Positions 7,145 through 7,684 of a DNA stretch of 7,684 nt are shown piece by piece (the first letter of the stretch is position 1; every line of letters starts with the position of its first letter). Source of the stretch: Burkholderiaceae bacterium. Lineage in GTDB: Bacteria > Pseudomonadota > Gammaproteobacteria > Burkholderiales > Burkholderiaceae. The stretch is taken from assembly GCA_022701965.1 (NCBI GenBank), contig JAKONL010000048.1, forward strand, positions 1 to 7,684, read 5' to 3'. Position numbers and translations under genes: made by a program. Below the pieces are notes generated by a model. That model made no database searches and was not told where the DNA came from. It saw only the letters and a program-made list of their open reading frames with translations.

Positions 7145-7150
7145 TCCTTT
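7145..7150 (-). promoter_or_regulatory. Ribosome binding site of nrdA
   Basis: AAAGGA on the - strand sits 4 nt before the ATG at 7138-7140. It decides this start over the in-frame upstream ATGs at 7243-7245 and 7306-7308, which lack a comparable Shine-Dalgarno sequence. Confidence 0.75.
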
Positions 7151-7234
7151 GTTGGGCGGATTCTTCTGGACAGCCGGGGCACGCGAGGTGCGTCGACCGT
7201 CTGTCTTTTGGGGTATCGGCTGCGTGTGCCGAGA

Positions 7235-7265
7235 AGGCTTCCCATGGCTTCGGCGTGGGAAGCCT
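7235..7265 (-). other. Perfect stem-loop in the nrdA 5' leader
   Basis: Read on the - strand, AGGCTTCCCA (7256-7265) and TGGGAAGCCT (7235-7244) are perfectly complementary: a 10-bp stem around the 11-nt loop CGCCGAAGCCA. It would begin about 8 nt after the predicted transcription start and sits about 95 nt before the nrdA start codon. No T-tract follows on the - strand, so it is not an ordinary intrinsic terminator. Possible roles are mRNA stabilisation at the 5' end, translational control, or a DNA operator. All of these are inference. Confidence 0.6.
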
Positions 7266-7277
7266 GACGGCAGAGGG

Positions 7278-7293
7278 GCACTATATCTAGGGT
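7278..7293. promoter_or_regulatory. NrdR box, promoter-proximal
   Basis: GCACTATATCTAGGGT on the + strand matches 13 of 16 positions of the NrdR consensus acaCwAtATaTwGtgt, including the central TATAT and the conserved C and G four positions from each end. It contains the -10 element of the predicted nrdA promoter. NrdR is the ATP-cone, zinc-ribbon repressor that shuts down ribonucleotide reductase genes when dATP is high. Its gene is not in this window. Confidence 0.8.
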
Positions 7294-7308
7294 GTCGGAG
7301 GTCGACAA
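7280..7308 (-). promoter_or_regulatory. Predicted sigma70-type promoter of nrdA
   Basis: On the - strand, TTGTCG (7303-7308) and TATAGT (7280-7285) are spaced by exactly 17 bp, matching 4/6 and 5/6 of the -35 and -10 consensus. The predicted start near 7273 gives a leader of about 133 nt. The -35 element lies between the two NrdR boxes and the -10 lies inside the proximal box, so NrdR bound to the pair would block RNA polymerase. Confidence 0.65.
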
Positions 7309-7309
7309 G

Positions 7310-7325
7310 GCACTACCTGTAGTGT
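7310..7325. promoter_or_regulatory. NrdR box, promoter-distal
   Basis: GCACTACCTGTAGTGT matches 12 of 16 positions of acaCwAtATaTwGtgt. It contains the near-perfect palindrome CACTAC-CT-GTAGTG (7311-7324). Its centre is 32 bp, about three helical turns, from the centre of the proximal box. This is the same-face tandem arrangement known for NrdR operators. Confidence 0.78.
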
Positions 7326-7498
7326 TCGACCGCGATTATGGATGCTGGTCGATGCGCATCGTGAAACGTGCCGCCGGACGCCGCGTCGGCGCTGGGCGCC
7401 GTTGCCGAAAGCCAAGCCGGCAGTGCGTTTCCGCCGGTTTTGCGGCCGCGAGCCGCATGCCTTCTGAGTTCCGAATGTCGAGGCGACAAGCAAAAAAA
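7326..7498. other. ampD-nrdA intergenic region with small hairpins
   Basis: No convincing gene is visible, although the whole gene-free stretch between ampD and nrdA is 358 bp. Small inverted repeats are CGGCGC-TGG-GCGCCG (7387-7401) and TGCGGC-CGCGA-GCCGCA (7441-7457). A run of seven T residues on the - strand (7492-7498) follows immediately after the ampD stop codon. No strong stem precedes it, so I do not call it a terminator with confidence. No DnaA-box-like TTATNCACA sequence was seen here. Confidence 0.45.
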
Positions 7499-7684
7499 TC
7501 AGGAACTTTCGTTGTCGCGTAACACTGCCATGTCACACGACCCGATTTGATTAGTAAAAAGGTTCCAATCGAAGCCTGGTCCGGGATCGATCTTCCGCCC
7601 CGGCGCAATGTCCGAATGGCCGGCGATGTCGCGAACCGGGTAGCGGCGCGCGATCGACGCGCAAAGGCGGGCCAGCGTCGCGTA
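7499..7684 (-). CDS. ampD: 1,6-anhydro-N-acetylmuramyl-L-alanine amidase AmpD, C-terminal 61 residues
   Basis: Only the last 61 codons are present; the gene continues beyond the right edge and stops at TGA 7499-7501. AmpD is a cytoplasmic zinc amidase that removes the peptide from anhydro-muropeptides during cell-wall recycling. In many bacteria its loss induces AmpC beta-lactamase through AmpR. The fragment shows the family's C-terminal signature: RDIAGHSDIAPGRKIDPGP, then FDW. It includes His23 and Asp33 of the fragment (two of the three zinc ligands, equivalent to His154 and Asp164 of Citrobacter AmpD) and the nearby Lys31. The tail after FDWNLF (about 18 residues, TNQIGSCDMAVLRDNESS) is not family-typical and may be a lineage extension. 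It is transcribed toward nrdA, but the long regulatory gap suggests separate units. Confidence 0.92.
   Translation of the reverse strand, partial: YATLARLCASIARRYPVRDIAGHSDIAPGRKIDPGPGFDWNLFTNQIGSCDMAVLRDNESS

Noticed and set aside
4063..7290. A + strand open reading frame of 1075 codons antisense to nrdA.
   Set aside because: It is codon-for-codon aligned with nrdA, so a stop could arise only where nrdA uses TTA, CTA or TCA, which are rare in GC-rich genes. The translation is Arg/Val/Asp/His-rich with no recognisable domain, while nrdA has full family conservation.
7138..7308. Extended 1039-residue NrdA starting at 7308.
   Set aside because: That start lies inside the predicted promoter region and upstream of the expected transcription start. 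The extra residues are Arg/Pro-rich without family similarity, and 7140 has a good ribosome site.
7441..7457. Hairpin TGCGGC-CGCGA-GCCGCA as terminator of ampD.
   Set aside because: On the - strand it is followed by AAAACC rather than a T-tract, and it lies about 40 bp beyond the T-run at the ampD stop.
7336..7608. A - strand frame of 90 codons across the end of ampD.
   Set aside because: It overlaps the ampD reading frame, which has the conserved GHSDIAPGR signature, and its own translation has no recognisable features.

Overview
This window looks like ordinary chromosomal DNA from a GC-rich betaproteobacterium, most likely of the order Burkholderiales. The reasons are the strong G/C bias at third codon positions, the Ala/Lys/Pro histone H1-like protein, the long class Ia ribonucleotide reductase large subunit with a duplicated ATP-cone region, and the gene order DUF3426 protein - PfkB kinase - H1-like protein - nrdB - nrdA - ampD. 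From memory, that order resembles Burkholderia-type genomes. I see no mobile element, CRISPR array, tRNA or rRNA.

Layout. Two genes run rightward. The first (1-933) is the 3' part of a DUF3426 membrane protein whose start lies outside the window. The second (989-1891) is a complete PfkB-family sugar/nucleoside kinase resembling mycobacterial adenosine kinase. A strong hairpin at 1919-1952 separates them from a leftward block. That block, from right to left in its own direction of transcription, is: the last 61 codons of ampD (7499-7684), a regulatory region (7141-7498), nrdA (4189-7140), a 160-bp spacer that may hold a second promoter, nrdB (2790-4028), a 201-bp spacer, and a lysine-rich H1-like protein gene (1998-2588).

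How it works together. NrdA and NrdB form the aerobic class Ia ribonucleotide reductase that makes deoxynucleotides. The catalytic cysteines, radical-transfer tyrosines, metal ligands and radical tyrosine are all identifiable. Upstream of nrdA I find two NrdR-type boxes (7278-7293 and 7310-7325) exactly 32 bp apart. They surround and overlap a sigma70-like promoter (TTGTCG, 17 bp, TATAGT), which fits repression of nrdA by the dATP/ATP-sensing repressor NrdR. The resulting leader of about 130 nt carries a perfect 10-bp stem-loop. The H1-like protein is a nucleoid protein whose only charged side chains are lysines. AmpD is a cytoplasmic peptidoglycan-recycling amidase.

I found no previously undescribed multi-gene system. 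The points most worth a second look are regulatory: the NrdR/promoter overlap, the nrdA leader hairpin, the possible separate nrdB promoter with its inverted repeat, and the palindromes next to the ribosome binding site of the H1-like gene.
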